Source: JBBRSC01 sp038245795
GTDB taxonomy: Bacteria > Actinomycetota > Acidimicrobiia > Acidimicrobiales > Microtrichaceae
Direction of reading: 5' to 3'
NCBI GenBank assembly: GCA_038245795.1
Contig: JBBRSC010000003.1
Location: forward strand, 1-33,304
Length of the DNA stretch: 33,304 bases
This document shows, piece after piece, positions 23,052 through 31,700 of the stretch. The first letter of the stretch is position 1; the number at the start of each line of letters is the position of its first letter. The translations under genes and the position numbers were made by a program. Below the pieces are notes generated by a model. That model was not told where the DNA came from. It ran no database searches and saw only the letters and a program-made list of their open reading frames with translations.

Positions 23052-24871
23052 CCGACCGGCCGTTTTCGCGCAGCGACGTTCGCCGGTCGGACAGCGGGGT
23101 CCGACATGATCTCGGTGATCTGCTCATCCCACAGTGACTGATGGAGCCATGCGTTGTAGCGCCCGTACAGCACCCGCTCGGGCGTCGGGTAGCTCATTCC
23201 CTCCAAGTGGAACGCTGCGATCGACGGCTCGTACCAGATGTCGCCGCCGGCGGCTCTGATCCGCAGGCACAGATCGGAATCCTCGTAGTCACCTTGGAGA
23301 TAGCCACCGGACAACCCACCCAGCCGCCGGTACTGATCGGTGTCCAACATGAGACACGCAGCGCTGGCCGCCGGAACGACTCGCGCCACGTTGGCGGGTT
23401 CGAAGGACCGGTGGATCCCCTTGAAGTAGTGCTCGTTGCGCCAGTGGGTCACGCCGGCTGGCCGGTCGAAGTACATTCCAGCGTGTTGCAGCGACTGGTC
23501 CTCGTAGACGAGCATCGGTGCGACCGCAGCAACCTTGGGCCGCGCGTAGAGCACGGATGACAGCGCCATGATCCAGCCGGGCTTCTCGGGAAAAACATCG
23601 CTGTTGCACAACAACAGATGTCGACCACGGGCGAGCGCCACCCCAGCGTTGTTCGCTCCTGCGAACCCGAGGTTCTCGTCGAGCACCACCAAACGAAATG
23701 GCACCCCGTACAGACGAAAGAGTCGCCCGGCCTCCGCTCGGAACGCGTCCGCCAACCTGGGATCATCGAGGACATAGATCAGCTCCACCTCGGACAACGT
23801 CATGTCGAGCGCGAATTGCGCCATTTGATGCTCGACGAAATCGGTTCGCCCGTACAGCGGGATCACCACCGAGACCGCGGCTCGACGAGGTGCCGGCCCC
23901 CACTCATCGACCGCCCTGACCACCGAAGAGCGATGTCGTCGCCGCTGCATGGCGGCGAAGGTTGGTGAGAGGTGCGCGGCGACCAGGCGATCGTCGTCCG
24001 ACGGTTCCATTCCGAGGTCCCCGAGCAGAATCCGTCGTCCCTCGACGATGTCGGTCACCACCGGGGGTGCCTCGACCTCGGCCGCAAGGCCGTTGCGCTG
24101 ATGCACTTCGACGATCCAGCCCGTAGTCCGACAACTCGGAGCCACCGTGGTGAGATGTGCGGCAAATCCCAGGTGGAGGGCGCTGCCCGTCGGGTAGCCG
24201 AGAAATTCCTCGACATCGGTTCGGTGAGGTCGATGCCACGAGGACAACTCGACCCGCTCCCCCTCTGGCGACACTGCGATGACACGCTCGATCTGGTCGT
24301 CGGGCACCCCGATCCAGCCTCTGAGGTACACCGTGTGCTCGTCACCCGCGACGACGGTTTCGATATGGAAGCCACCGCGGCGCTTCGTCCGGACGCTGAC
24401 CGGCGGAAGCGGCGTTCGTAACGCCGCCCGGATGGTGGTCATCGACTCCGCCAGCGATTCTCCGGGCGCCGCACCAATCAGCGTTGCCTCGACGAGGAAG
24501 GACAGCGTTTCATCACGCTCAGCTGCCGTCATCGGCGCGAGATGTTCGAGGATGAGGTCGCTGAGGTGAACGGTGCGCTCGCCAAGATCATCGTCGTCGA
24601 GTGCGAACTCGCCCATCTGACCAACGAAGCGGAGCGTCAGGCCGATCATCCTCGACGGCCTCGCCGTTCCCAAGCGTAGGACGACAACGCTGAGCGAATC
24701 ACGAATGCTGCTCGGCGAGAACTGCGCCATCCCGATGGCTTCGGAATCGGAGTCGTCGAGCGACACCGAGAGCTCTGGCCATCCGCCGTAGGGCCCGACG
24801 ACCAACAGGACGTCGTCGCTCAGCCATGTGAGCGCGATCGGTGCCGGCGCAGTTGGTTCGATGACGGTCAT
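23048..24871 (-). CDS. Large family 2 glycosyltransferase with an N-terminal extension
   Basis: The product is 607 aa. Residues about 332-560 are a GT-A family 2 glycosyltransferase. VSVVIPLYGRTD is followed by LIYVLDD, ENLGFAGANNAGVALARG, the metal/nucleotide motif CNSDVFP (Asn423-Ser-Asp425), and GDYEDSDLCLRIRAAGG with the acidic pair near residue 530. The first 330 residues are not GT2. They include a segment near 100-155 (VHLSDLILEHLAPMTAAERD) and a beta-rich piece near 168-260 with TVYLRGWIGVP. Similar lead regions occur, as I recall, on other surface-glycan GT2 proteins, but I cannot name the domain. ATGA overlaps join it to both neighbours. Confidence 0.88.
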   Translation of the reverse strand: MTVIEPTAPAPIALTWLSDDVLLVVGPYGGWPELSVSLDDSDSEAIGMAQFSPSSIRDSLSVVVLRLGTARPSRMIGLTLRFVGQMGEFALDDDDLGERTVHLSDLILEHLAPMTAAERDETLSFLVEATLIGAAPGESLAESMTTIRAALRTPLPPVSVRTKRRGGFHIETVVAGDEHTVYLRGWIGVPDDQIERVIAVSPEGERVELSSWHRPHRTDVEEFLGYPTGSALHLGFAAHLTTVAPSCRTTGWIVEVHQRNGLAAEVEAPPVVTDIVEGRRILLGDLGMEPSDDDRLVAAHLSPTFAAMQRRRHRSSVVRAVDEWGPAPRRAAVSVVIPLYGRTDFVEHQMAQFALDMTLSEVELIYVLDDPRLADAFRAEAGRLFRLYGVPFRLVVLDENLGFAGANNAGVALARGRHLLLCNSDVFPEKPGWIMALSSVLYARPKVAAVAPMLVYEDQSLQHAGMYFDRPAGVTHWRNEHYFKGIHRSFEPANVARVVPAASAACLMLDTDQYRRLGGLSGGYLQGDYEDSDLCLRIRAAGGDIWYEPSIAAFHLEGMSYPTPERVLYGRYNAWLHQSLWDEQITEIMSDPAVRPANVAARKRPVG

Positions 24872-26277
24872 CGGGTCACCCGACCCCGCGTCGAGCGGCG
24901 TCGAACCTCCGCAGGGACATCCATCTGGGTGCCGGCCCTCGGCCGTTTGTCGAGCTCGTCATAGAGCTGTTTCAGCCAGTCGATGTGTTCGGCCATTCCG
25001 TGCGTGGGAGAGATGACGTCGACCAATCGGTCCCACAACCCGGGCTCGGTCGCAGCGCGATCAATGGTGCGGGCCAGTGATCGCGGATCCCGCGCTCGGA
25101 AATAGAGCCCGTCGACATCGTCGGTGACCTTCTCTGCCATGCCCCCGATGTCGGAACAGATCACCGGACGACCGTGGGTGAACGCCTCCTGAATGACCAG
25201 TGGGGCGTTCTCCCACCAGATCGACGGCACCACGACCCAATCGATCTCCGCCATGAGTTCCGGCAACTGCTCGGGACGGTAGGGACCCACCATGGTCACG
25301 TCGGCACCGGTCATCGACAGGAGATCACCGATTCGCGCCCGGTAGTCATGGGTCTGGATGTCGAGGTTGGCACCGTGAACCCAGAGGTGCGGCGGGTGTA
25401 GCTGGGGTTCCGCCGGTGTGTCGAGTCCCAGTGCCGCAATGAGATCGCTCAGATCGCCATCGACACCCGGCGTGTCGGAACTGAGCAACGCCATCGCTTC
25501 CAAGAGCACATCGAGCCCCTTGAAACGGGTGATCTGTCCGAAGAAAGCGAAGCGATTCCGGGCGGGTCGTTCAGTCCGTGCCGCGATCGCTTCGGGAGCA
25601 AGGCGACCGTTCGGTTCGTGATGGATACGCGCCTTGTCGATTCCCCAGTCGATGAATCGGTCTCGTAGGAACGCGCTCGGCGTGACGAAGGCATCGACCA
25701 ACTCGAACTGAGCCTTGATGAACCGCTCACGCAGGAAGAACTGTTGGGGAGTGATGTCCAGGAAGCACTCGTGACAGCGGCGGGGGCTGGCGTGATCGCA
25801 GAGTTCGTCATCGCCGAACGTACGGACCATCTGGCCCTGGTGATGACAGATGGCTGAGAACTCGTGCAGCGTGTACACGATCACGGCGTCCGGAAGGGTC
25901 GTTCGGATCTCGCGCAGCACGTCGTAGCCGACGAACATCGTGTGTTGAAGGTGGACGACATCGGGCCGAACAGCTTGGAGGAACTTACGGAGGTGGCCGG
26001 TATAGAAGTCCTTGTCAGTGATCGTGTGATTGATCCAGTCGTAGGAGTAGCCATCGGTGAACAACAGGTACTCATTGGGTTGGCGGTCGACGGGCGCCAC
26101 GTAGGTCGAAAGATGCACACTTCCCGAACGATTGAGCGGAGCACCGCCTTTCGCCAGGAGCAGCGCATCGCCACCGTCGGCTTCCATGGCCCGGCGAAGT
26201 TCCAATGCGTAGTTCTCAGCACCGCCGGGTCTGGTCGTCGGATAGTTGTGGCTGATGATCAGCACGCGGCGGGTCAT
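24868..26277 (-). CDS. Family 4 glycosyltransferase
   Basis: A 469-aa GT-B enzyme of the GT4 type, retaining by family. The N-lobe begins RRVLIISHNYPTTRPGGAENYALELRRAM, with the donor-side Gly-rich loop, and continues RPDVVHLQHTMFVGYDVL and YTLHEFSAICHHQG. The C-lobe starts near 240 (RFAFFGQITRFKGLDVLLEAM). The E-x7-E motif is Glu356 to Glu364 in WWENAPLVIQEAFTHGRPVI. A segment with four cysteines (C145, C160, C168, C171) around DELCDHASPRRCHECF is a recurring feature of some GT4 proteins and may bind metal. The start at 26277 overlaps the previous stop as ATGA. The donor sugar is unknown. Confidence 0.93.
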   Translation of the reverse strand: MTRRVLIISHNYPTTRPGGAENYALELRRAMEADGGDALLLAKGGAPLNRSGSVHLSTYVAPVDRQPNEYLLFTDGYSYDWINHTITDKDFYTGHLRKFLQAVRPDVVHLQHTMFVGYDVLREIRTTLPDAVIVYTLHEFSAICHHQGQMVRTFGDDELCDHASPRRCHECFLDITPQQFFLRERFIKAQFELVDAFVTPSAFLRDRFIDWGIDKARIHHEPNGRLAPEAIAARTERPARNRFAFFGQITRFKGLDVLLEAMALLSSDTPGVDGDLSDLIAALGLDTPAEPQLHPPHLWVHGANLDIQTHDYRARIGDLLSMTGADVTMVGPYRPEQLPELMAEIDWVVVPSIWWENAPLVIQEAFTHGRPVICSDIGGMAEKVTDDVDGLYFRARDPRSLARTIDRAATEPGLWDRLVDVISPTHGMAEHIDWLKQLYDELDKRPRAGTQMDVPAEVRRRSTRGRVTR

Positions 26278-27317
26278 GTCGACTCCTGGTCGGGGGCGTG
26301 TGAGGCGGTGAGGTCGCTTCGGGACAGGTCGCTGAGCCATCCGGAGCCAGGGCGTTCGATGGAGCACCCTGAGCGGACAACGGCCCAGAAGGTCGGGTAG
26401 GTCTCGGCCCACCACGACATGGCAGTGGGGACGAGCACGAACTCGGCCCCGCGTTCGTATGCGGCCCGCAGCCGATCGATCGCGTCAGCGTCATCGGCGG
26501 GATGACCGTCGTAGATCCCGTGGGCATTCACCGGGAAGTGGTCATACCGACCGCCGGCCAGTTCCGGATCGCCACGTGAGATCACGACCACCCGTCGATG
26601 GGACCCGAGAACGGCATCGGACCAGCCCCTGAGTTCGCGGACCGATTCGTCATAGGCAGTCTGGTCGTTCACTGTCGCACTGCCACCCGTGATCGATCGA
26701 CCTGTGGCCGAGACTTCGATGCCCGCCGACTCATCGCCCGTTGACATCGAAGTGGGCGACGCCAACGCCCAAATCGCACCGACGCCCTCGACGTCAGCCA
26801 CGAGCGACCCACCCGCCAGATGGGAACCGAAGTCTGAGTAGTGACCTAACCACCAACGGGACGGCTCGGGCACCCCGACATGGGTCGCCCCACGTTCGAT
26901 CGCTTCGTCGAGGTACCGGATGGCATCGTTGGAGTCCGACGGATGATGGCCGACCCAGCGACCGGTCACATCGGACGGGAAATGACGGAACGCGTCGATA
27001 CCCGCGCCGAACGCATCGTCGCCGCGGGAGATCACGGCGATCGAACTGCCTGCCGGCACCGCTTCAATGATCAACTCCCTGAACAATCGGACCTGCTCGG
27101 TGTAGATCGCGTGGCGATTTCGAGCACGTTCCTCCACCGCAGCCAGACCACCGACCGAGGAGTCGCAATGATCTGTCACGTCCAATGTCGAGTGTTTGGC
27201 CGGGCCCACGGAGCCGTCCTCGACCGGCTTCACGGCCCGTTGGTGGCGCCTCATGTGGGCGTGGGCGAGCACCGCCACCAGTCGGCGGCCATCGGTGCTC
27301 GCGAGATCGATGCTCAT
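26274..27317 (-). CDS. Unknown protein with two copies of a WW/HHP module
   Basis: The product is 347 aa with no family name known to me. Residues 1-90 are a charged lead with a helix (EERARNRHAIYTEQVRLFRELI). Two related modules follow. Module 1 (about 92-170) has SIAVISRGDD, then HFPSDVTGRWVGHHPSDSNDAI, ERGATHVGVP and SRWWLGHYSDF. Module 2 (about 241-320) has RVVVISRGDP, then HFPVNAHGIYDGHPADDADAI, ERGAEFVLVP and MSWWAETYPTF. A third copy ends the upstream gene product. The pattern looks like an alternating alpha/beta unit with conserved aromatic and acidic residues. A binding or accessory role in glycan assembly is inferred from position. Both ends overlap neighbours as ATGA. Confidence 0.82.
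   Translation of the reverse strand: MSIDLASTDGRRLVAVLAHAHMRRHQRAVKPVEDGSVGPAKHSTLDVTDHCDSSVGGLAAVEERARNRHAIYTEQVRLFRELIIEAVPAGSSIAVISRGDDAFGAGIDAFRHFPSDVTGRWVGHHPSDSNDAIRYLDEAIERGATHVGVPEPSRWWLGHYSDFGSHLAGGSLVADVEGVGAIWALASPTSMSTGDESAGIEVSATGRSITGGSATVNDQTAYDESVRELRGWSDAVLGSHRRVVVISRGDPELAGGRYDHFPVNAHGIYDGHPADDADAIDRLRAAYERGAEFVLVPTAMSWWAETYPTFWAVVRSGCSIERPGSGWLSDLSRSDLTASHAPDQEST
26358..26597 (-). repeat. WW/HHP module, copy 2 (coding repeat)
   Basis: This codes for about residues 241-320 of the two-module protein. Shared positions with the other copies are V-I-S-R-G-D, H-F-P, G-H-P-A-D, A-I near the middle, R-G-A, V-P and S-W-W. Here one His of the HHP motif is replaced by Asp-Gly-His. 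Confidence 0.75.
26808..27044 (-). repeat. WW/HHP module, copy 1 (coding repeat)
   Basis: This codes for about residues 92-170 of the two-module protein, with SRGDD, RHFPSD, GHHPSDS, DEAIERGA, VPEPSRWW and HY in the same order and spacing as the other two copies. Confidence 0.78.
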
Positions 27318-29740
27318 GTCGCCACCAGGAAGATCGTGCCGGCCTCGACGTCGATCCGTATCGGGAAGTGCTCGCTCAGGTGGTCAGCGAATCCCCGGTA
27401 GTGGTCGAGCCACCAACGCGAGGTCCTGGGCACGACGAAGCAGCCGACCCCGTCGTGAACCGCGTCGTCGAGCAGGCGGATGGCGGCCTCGGAGTTGGCC
27501 GGGTGATGACCCATCGGGGCGCCGTTGGGATCGATCGGGAAATGTCGGACCGAGAGCGGCGCCATCGCAACGAGTTCGTCGTCGCCTTTGCTCACGATCG
27601 CCACCTCGACCATCGGGTCGACCTGCGCCACCAGCGCCCTGCGAAGCGCACTGACCATCTCGGTATACGCCGAGTCGACCGGACGCGAGTGCCCGGACCA
27701 ACCCTCGCCCCACTTCGCTTCGAAGCGCGCCCGATTGGCACGGAAGAGCGCTCCGTGACGACCCTCGGAATACAGATCACCGAAGCTGCCTTCGCCGTGA
27801 TGGTGCACGATCACGTCGTGGGCGACCCGGAGCCGGAGTCCGGCCCGACCGAGTCGCATGGCATAGTCGTCGTCTTCGAACATCCCGATGTCGAACTGCT
27901 CGTCGAGTGGTCCAACGGTCGACCAGGTGTCGGCCCTGAGGGCGACGCAGAACATGGTGAGATCGTCGGTGTCATGTCCGCCGCCCGGTGTCGACCGAGC
28001 CAAGTGGGTATCGAGATCGCGCAGCCCGTTCTCATCCACGTAGGACGTCGGGATCTGTGCAGACGTCGGGGCCGAGTTGGTTCGGGGGCACACCATGCCG
28101 ATCGTGGGATCGTCCAGATGCGACAACAAACGCCTCGCCCAGCCCGGCGGGACGACACAGTCGTTGTTGAGGCTGACGAGTACCGGAGCGGTGGCGAGCG
28201 CAAATCCCTGGTTCACCGCTGGCGCGAAACCGCGATTCTGGCGGTTGCTCACCACGGTGATCGACGGCGTGGTCGCTGCGAGACCCTTGAGGTACTCGAG
28301 GGTCTCGTCGGTCGATCCGTTGTCCACCACAATGATCTCGAGATCGCGTGTATCAGGGTCATCGAGGAGCGACTCGAGACACCATCTGGTCAGGGCCAGG
28401 TGATTCCACGTGACAACCACGACTGAGGCGACAGGTACGGACGATGCGAGGGCGGGCAGGGTGTCCGGTGTGGGGGAATCGAGCAAGTGTTCCAGCACCC
28501 CATCGTCCAACCGCAACGGCCGACGGGACACCGGTGCCATTGGCATGCCGAGTCGAGCAGTGCGCGAGCGACTTGTCGGGGTCAGGCCGATTCGATCCAG
28601 CATCGGCCCGAGAACGCGATCACTGTAGAAGAACTCCATCGCGATCTCCCGAGCCGCTTGCTCGTGCGTCACGGGATCCGCCACTACCGACTCGACCGCT
28701 GAGCGGGCGTCGTCGAGCGTCCGGAACGACAGCAGGCCGGTTCCGGTTGGGAGCACCCGTTCGAAGCCTGTCGACTGGGTGATGACCGGTCGACCCGCTG
28801 CGAGGTACGTGGCGCTCCGATCGCTGAACCAACCGCTCTGCAATCGGACGTTCTGATCTTTCGCCGAGGTGAACTCCCCGAGCGAACCACTGATGTAGTC
28901 GCGGTAGGTATCGATGTTCGACGACACCGCCAACCCGTCGCGCACTCCCCAGCCGGCGGCCGTGAGGGCATCGCAGTCCTCTGGCTCAGCCCCGCTGAGC
29001 GCCAACTCGAACGAGCAGTCAACCAACGAGGCGAGCTCGAGAAACTTCGAGAACTCCTGTTCCTTGGACCATCCATAGCGCTCGCCATCGACCCAGACGT
29101 CACGCCAAGGTTGTCGCCAGTTGGCAACCGTTGTAAATCCTGCACCCGGCCGTGACGCCGACGGCATCCACCACTCCGACACGACCGGCTGACGGGTCGG
29201 CCAAAACGTATAGCGATCACTTCGAGGAAGTCCGCAGCCGGGCCGACCCCAGCACTCACCGAACGTGAAAAAGACCTCGTGAGCATCAAGAAACTCTCGG
29301 GTCGCGACCACCCCGTCGTGCAGTTCAATCTGGAGTTGAACAGGGTCGGTCTCGAGATAGACCAGGCGACCCACCGCTTCCGGAACAAGTTCTGGGTCAG
29401 TCCCGCCGTGGAGATTGACCACTGCGTCGGCGTTGTTCAGCACCGCCGTCAGCTCGTTCTCGGACATCCCGTGGATAGCTCCATCGTCGTGCAACGCTCG
29501 AAACGCCCAGCGGAACCCGAACCTGCGGGCGCAGTCGTCGAGAAAGGCGGCTGCGCGACCTGATCCGTCATCCGACTCGTGGTTCATGAACATCGAGGGT
29601 GTTCTGGCGTGGCTCTCGACGTAGACGACATCGCAGCCGAGCCGTTCGAGGCCACGAAGGTAGTGGAGTGTCTGCCACACCACGCCCGCGACCGGAATCT
29701 TGGTCATCATCCCCATCACGACGATACGGGGGGTCTTCAA
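27314..29740 (-). CDS. Three-module protein: GT-B-like, GT2 glycosyltransferase, WW/HHP module
   Basis: The product is 808 aa, starting at a TTG (29740) with GGAG seven bases upstream; an ATG at 29716 is the alternative. Residues 3-385 are the fourth GT-B-like module (RIVVMGMMTKIPVAGVVWQ, AVVNLHGGTDPE, RLVYLETDPVQLQ, TTVANW, GWFSDRSATYLAAGRPVITQSTG). Residues about 437-670 are a family 2 glycosyltransferase with SVVVVTWNHLALTRWCLESL, VDNGSTD, the LNND motif (525-527) and FEDDDYAMRLGRAG. Residues 711-793 are a WW/HHP module (VAIVSKGDDEL, RHFPID, MGHHPANSEAAIRLL, SRWWLDHY). Two potential transfer sites in one chain suggest consecutive steps on one acceptor. The upstream exporter gene ends 127 nt away. 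Confidence 0.85.
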   Translation of the reverse strand: MKTPRIVVMGMMTKIPVAGVVWQTLHYLRGLERLGCDVVYVESHARTPSMFMNHESDDGSGRAAAFLDDCARRFGFRWAFRALHDDGAIHGMSENELTAVLNNADAVVNLHGGTDPELVPEAVGRLVYLETDPVQLQIELHDGVVATREFLDAHEVFFTFGECWGRPGCGLPRSDRYTFWPTRQPVVSEWWMPSASRPGAGFTTVANWRQPWRDVWVDGERYGWSKEQEFSKFLELASLVDCSFELALSGAEPEDCDALTAAGWGVRDGLAVSSNIDTYRDYISGSLGEFTSAKDQNVRLQSGWFSDRSATYLAAGRPVITQSTGFERVLPTGTGLLSFRTLDDARSAVESVVADPVTHEQAAREIAMEFFYSDRVLGPMLDRIGLTPTSRSRTARLGMPMAPVSRRPLRLDDGVLEHLLDSPTPDTLPALASSVPVASVVVVTWNHLALTRWCLESLLDDPDTRDLEIIVVDNGSTDETLEYLKGLAATTPSITVVSNRQNRGFAPAVNQGFALATAPVLVSLNNDCVVPPGWARRLLSHLDDPTIGMVCPRTNSAPTSAQIPTSYVDENGLRDLDTHLARSTPGGGHDTDDLTMFCVALRADTWSTVGPLDEQFDIGMFEDDDYAMRLGRAGLRLRVAHDVIVHHHGEGSFGDLYSEGRHGALFRANRARFEAKWGEGWSGHSRPVDSAYTEMVSALRRALVAQVDPMVEVAIVSKGDDELVAMAPLSVRHFPIDPNGAPMGHHPANSEAAIRLLDDAVHDGVGCFVVPRTSRWWLDHYRGFADHLSEHFPIRIDVEAGTIFLVAT
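27362..27610 (-). repeat. WW/HHP module, copy 3 at the end of the fused glycosyltransferase
   Basis: This codes for about residues 711-793 of the fusion protein. It keeps S-K-G-D-D-E-L, R-H-F-P, G-H-H-P-A-N-S, A-I-R-L-L-D-D-A-V, V-V-P and S-R-W-W-L-D-H-Y, and is the copy with the fewest departures from the shared pattern. Confidence 0.78.
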
Positions 29741-29747
29741 CGGATGG

Positions 29748-29751
29748 CTCC
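29748..29751 (-). promoter_or_regulatory. Ribosome binding site favouring a TTG start
   Basis: GGAG lies seven bases before the TTG at 29740 on the minus strand. The frame is open for 65 codons further upstream into the exporter gene, but that stretch does not resemble the paralogues, so the TTG is preferred. Confidence 0.55.
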
Positions 29752-29867
29752 GTGCCAGCGGTCGTGGCGATGCATGTCCCGAGTGTGGATCGCCAATCAG
29801 TCGACGATGTGAGCGGAACCTGTCCGCCAGGTGAACGGGGGGAGAAGATCTCGCCAGCCCCGACCCG

Positions 29868-31700
29868 TCAGGCGTTATAAAGGCTGCCGTTGATTTCTGG
29901 GGTGACCATTTCTCGGAGTTCTGCGCTGCGGACATCGGTCATCTGCGCCGCCCAGAGTTCGCTGTACAGGCCCCCCGCTCGGACCAGGCGCTCGTGGGTC
30001 CCGGCCTCGACGACTTGGCCGTGGTCCATGACCAGGATCTTGTTGGCAGAACGGATCGTCGCCATGCGATGGGCGATCAGAATGGTGGTTCGGCCGATCA
30101 TCAGACGCTCCAACGCCTCGAGGATGACGCCCTCGGTGCGACTGTCGATCGACGATGTCGGCTCGTCCAGAATCAGGATCGGAGCATCTTTCAGGAAGGC
30201 CCGGGCAATCGAGATCCGCTGACGCTCACCGCCCGAGATGCCCGAGCCGCGCTCACCGAGGATCGTTCCGTACCCCTGGGGCTGAGCCTCGATGAACTCA
30301 TGGGCATTCGCGGCGCGAGCCGCACTGATCATCTCTTCATCAGTGGCGTCGAGATTCCCGTAACGAATGTTGTCGGCGATCGATCGTCCCCAGAGCAGCG
30401 GATCTTGCAACACCGTCGAAATTTGGCTGCGCAGCGAGTACAACGTCAGGTCCCTCAGGTCGTGGCCATCGATTGCCACAGATCCAACTGATGGGTCGAC
30501 GATTCGGCTGATCAGACTCACGAGCGTCGACTTGCCTGCACCGGTCGGCCCGACAATTGCGACGACGTCGCCAGGGCTCACGTTGAACGTGACATCGCGG
30601 ACAGCGGGAGCGCGGTCGGCGTAACTGAAGGTGACATCGGTAAAGGAGATCTGACCTCTCGACGGCGGAAGGTCCAGGGCCTCAGTTTTCTCCTGGATGT
30701 CAATGGGCGTGGCGAGCAACTTCAGCGTCGACTTCAGGTTGATGAACGATTCCTGAAGGTGAGCGATCTGATGGCTGATCGACTCGAGTGGTTGATAGAT
30801 CGAGTGCAGGTACGACAACACGATGGTCAATTGACCGGTGCTGAGTTTCTGATTCACGACCAAGTACACGCCGTAGCCCAACACCGCAGCGTTGCCACAC
30901 ACGGTGACCAGATTGACGGCCAACATGAAGGTCACCTGTCGGATGGTGAGGCTGACGCGGGCATCAACAGCCATCTGACCGTTGTGGCGGAATACCGCAT
31001 GTTCGAACTTTTCACGACAAAACGAGACGACCACTTTGATCATCGACATCGACTCGTGGACGATCGACATCGAGGCGCCCTCGATCTCGCGGGTCCGGGT
31101 GATGACGGGCTCGATGTTGCGGGTGTAATAGGTGGTCGAGAAGATGATGAGCGGCATGACCGAGATGGTCATGAGCCCGAGGGTCACGTTGAAGGCGAAG
31201 ATGATGATGGTCATGCCGACGATCGTCAGCACACTCGATGCCAGCGGAATGAAGGCCGTGATGAGGCTGCCCATGTAGTGGGCGTGATAATTGATCTGGA
31301 AGATGAACGTTCCTGCGCGTTGCTGATCCAGGTACGGCAACGAGAGCCGCTGGCTGTGCCGGAAGAGCTTGCTGCGAAAATCCAGCACGGTTCGTTGCTC
31401 GAACTTCGCTTGCAGCGTTTCGCTCCAGGCAGTGAACCCGCTCGTCAGCACGGCCAGCAGAATCATGAAGCCGACGCCCACCGCAATGCGCCCCACCAGC
31501 GACCAGCTGCCCGTGAATGCGAAGGCGCCGGTCGGGGTGCGGCCGCCGATCACCTCATCGAGAAAGTACGCCAATGGGAGCGGTTGCGCGAGAGACAGGA
31601 CGAACAGCACCACGGTGAGCAACGCCACCAGGAACAATTTGCCTCGGTGACCTCTGGTATACGGCCAGCCCGCCTTGAGGACCTCACGATGCCGCCACAT
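29868..31700 (-). CDS. MsbA-like ABC exporter (fused membrane and ATPase domains)
   Basis: A 610-aa half-transporter expected to act as a homodimer in the cytoplasmic membrane. Residues 1-330 form the six-helix membrane domain, with hydrophobic spans near 22-45, 70-90, 145-168, 172-192, 255-282 and possibly 290-305. The ATPase domain has Walker A GPTGAGKST (384-392), Q-loop LQDPLLWG, signature ISGGERQRISIARA (from 488), Walker B ILILDEPTSSID (508-519) and His544 in LIAHRMATIR. This class moves lipids, lipid-linked glycans, peptides or drugs. Here, among glycosyltransferases, a lipid-linked or glycolipid product is likely. The ATG at 31700 overlaps the upstream gene by 17 nt and has GGGGG five bases ahead; a GTG at 31706 is possible. 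Confidence 0.93.
   Translation of the reverse strand: MWRHREVLKAGWPYTRGHRGKLFLVALLTVVLFVLSLAQPLPLAYFLDEVIGGRTPTGAFAFTGSWSLVGRIAVGVGFMILLAVLTSGFTAWSETLQAKFEQRTVLDFRSKLFRHSQRLSLPYLDQQRAGTFIFQINYHAHYMGSLITAFIPLASSVLTIVGMTIIIFAFNVTLGLMTISVMPLIIFSTTYYTRNIEPVITRTREIEGASMSIVHESMSMIKVVVSFCREKFEHAVFRHNGQMAVDARVSLTIRQVTFMLAVNLVTVCGNAAVLGYGVYLVVNQKLSTGQLTIVLSYLHSIYQPLESISHQIAHLQESFINLKSTLKLLATPIDIQEKTEALDLPPSRGQISFTDVTFSYADRAPAVRDVTFNVSPGDVVAIVGPTGAGKSTLVSLISRIVDPSVGSVAIDGHDLRDLTLYSLRSQISTVLQDPLLWGRSIADNIRYGNLDATDEEMISAARAANAHEFIEAQPQGYGTILGERGSGISGGERQRISIARAFLKDAPILILDEPTSSIDSRTEGVILEALERLMIGRTTILIAHRMATIRSANKILVMDHGQVVEAGTHERLVRAGGLYSELWAAQMTDVRSAELREMVTPEINGSLYNA

Noticed and set aside
29741..29935. 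Start of the three-module protein upstream of 29740
   Set aside because: The stretch overlaps the end of the exporter gene, has no similarity to the other paralogues, and the GGAG before the TTG at 29740 supports the shorter form.
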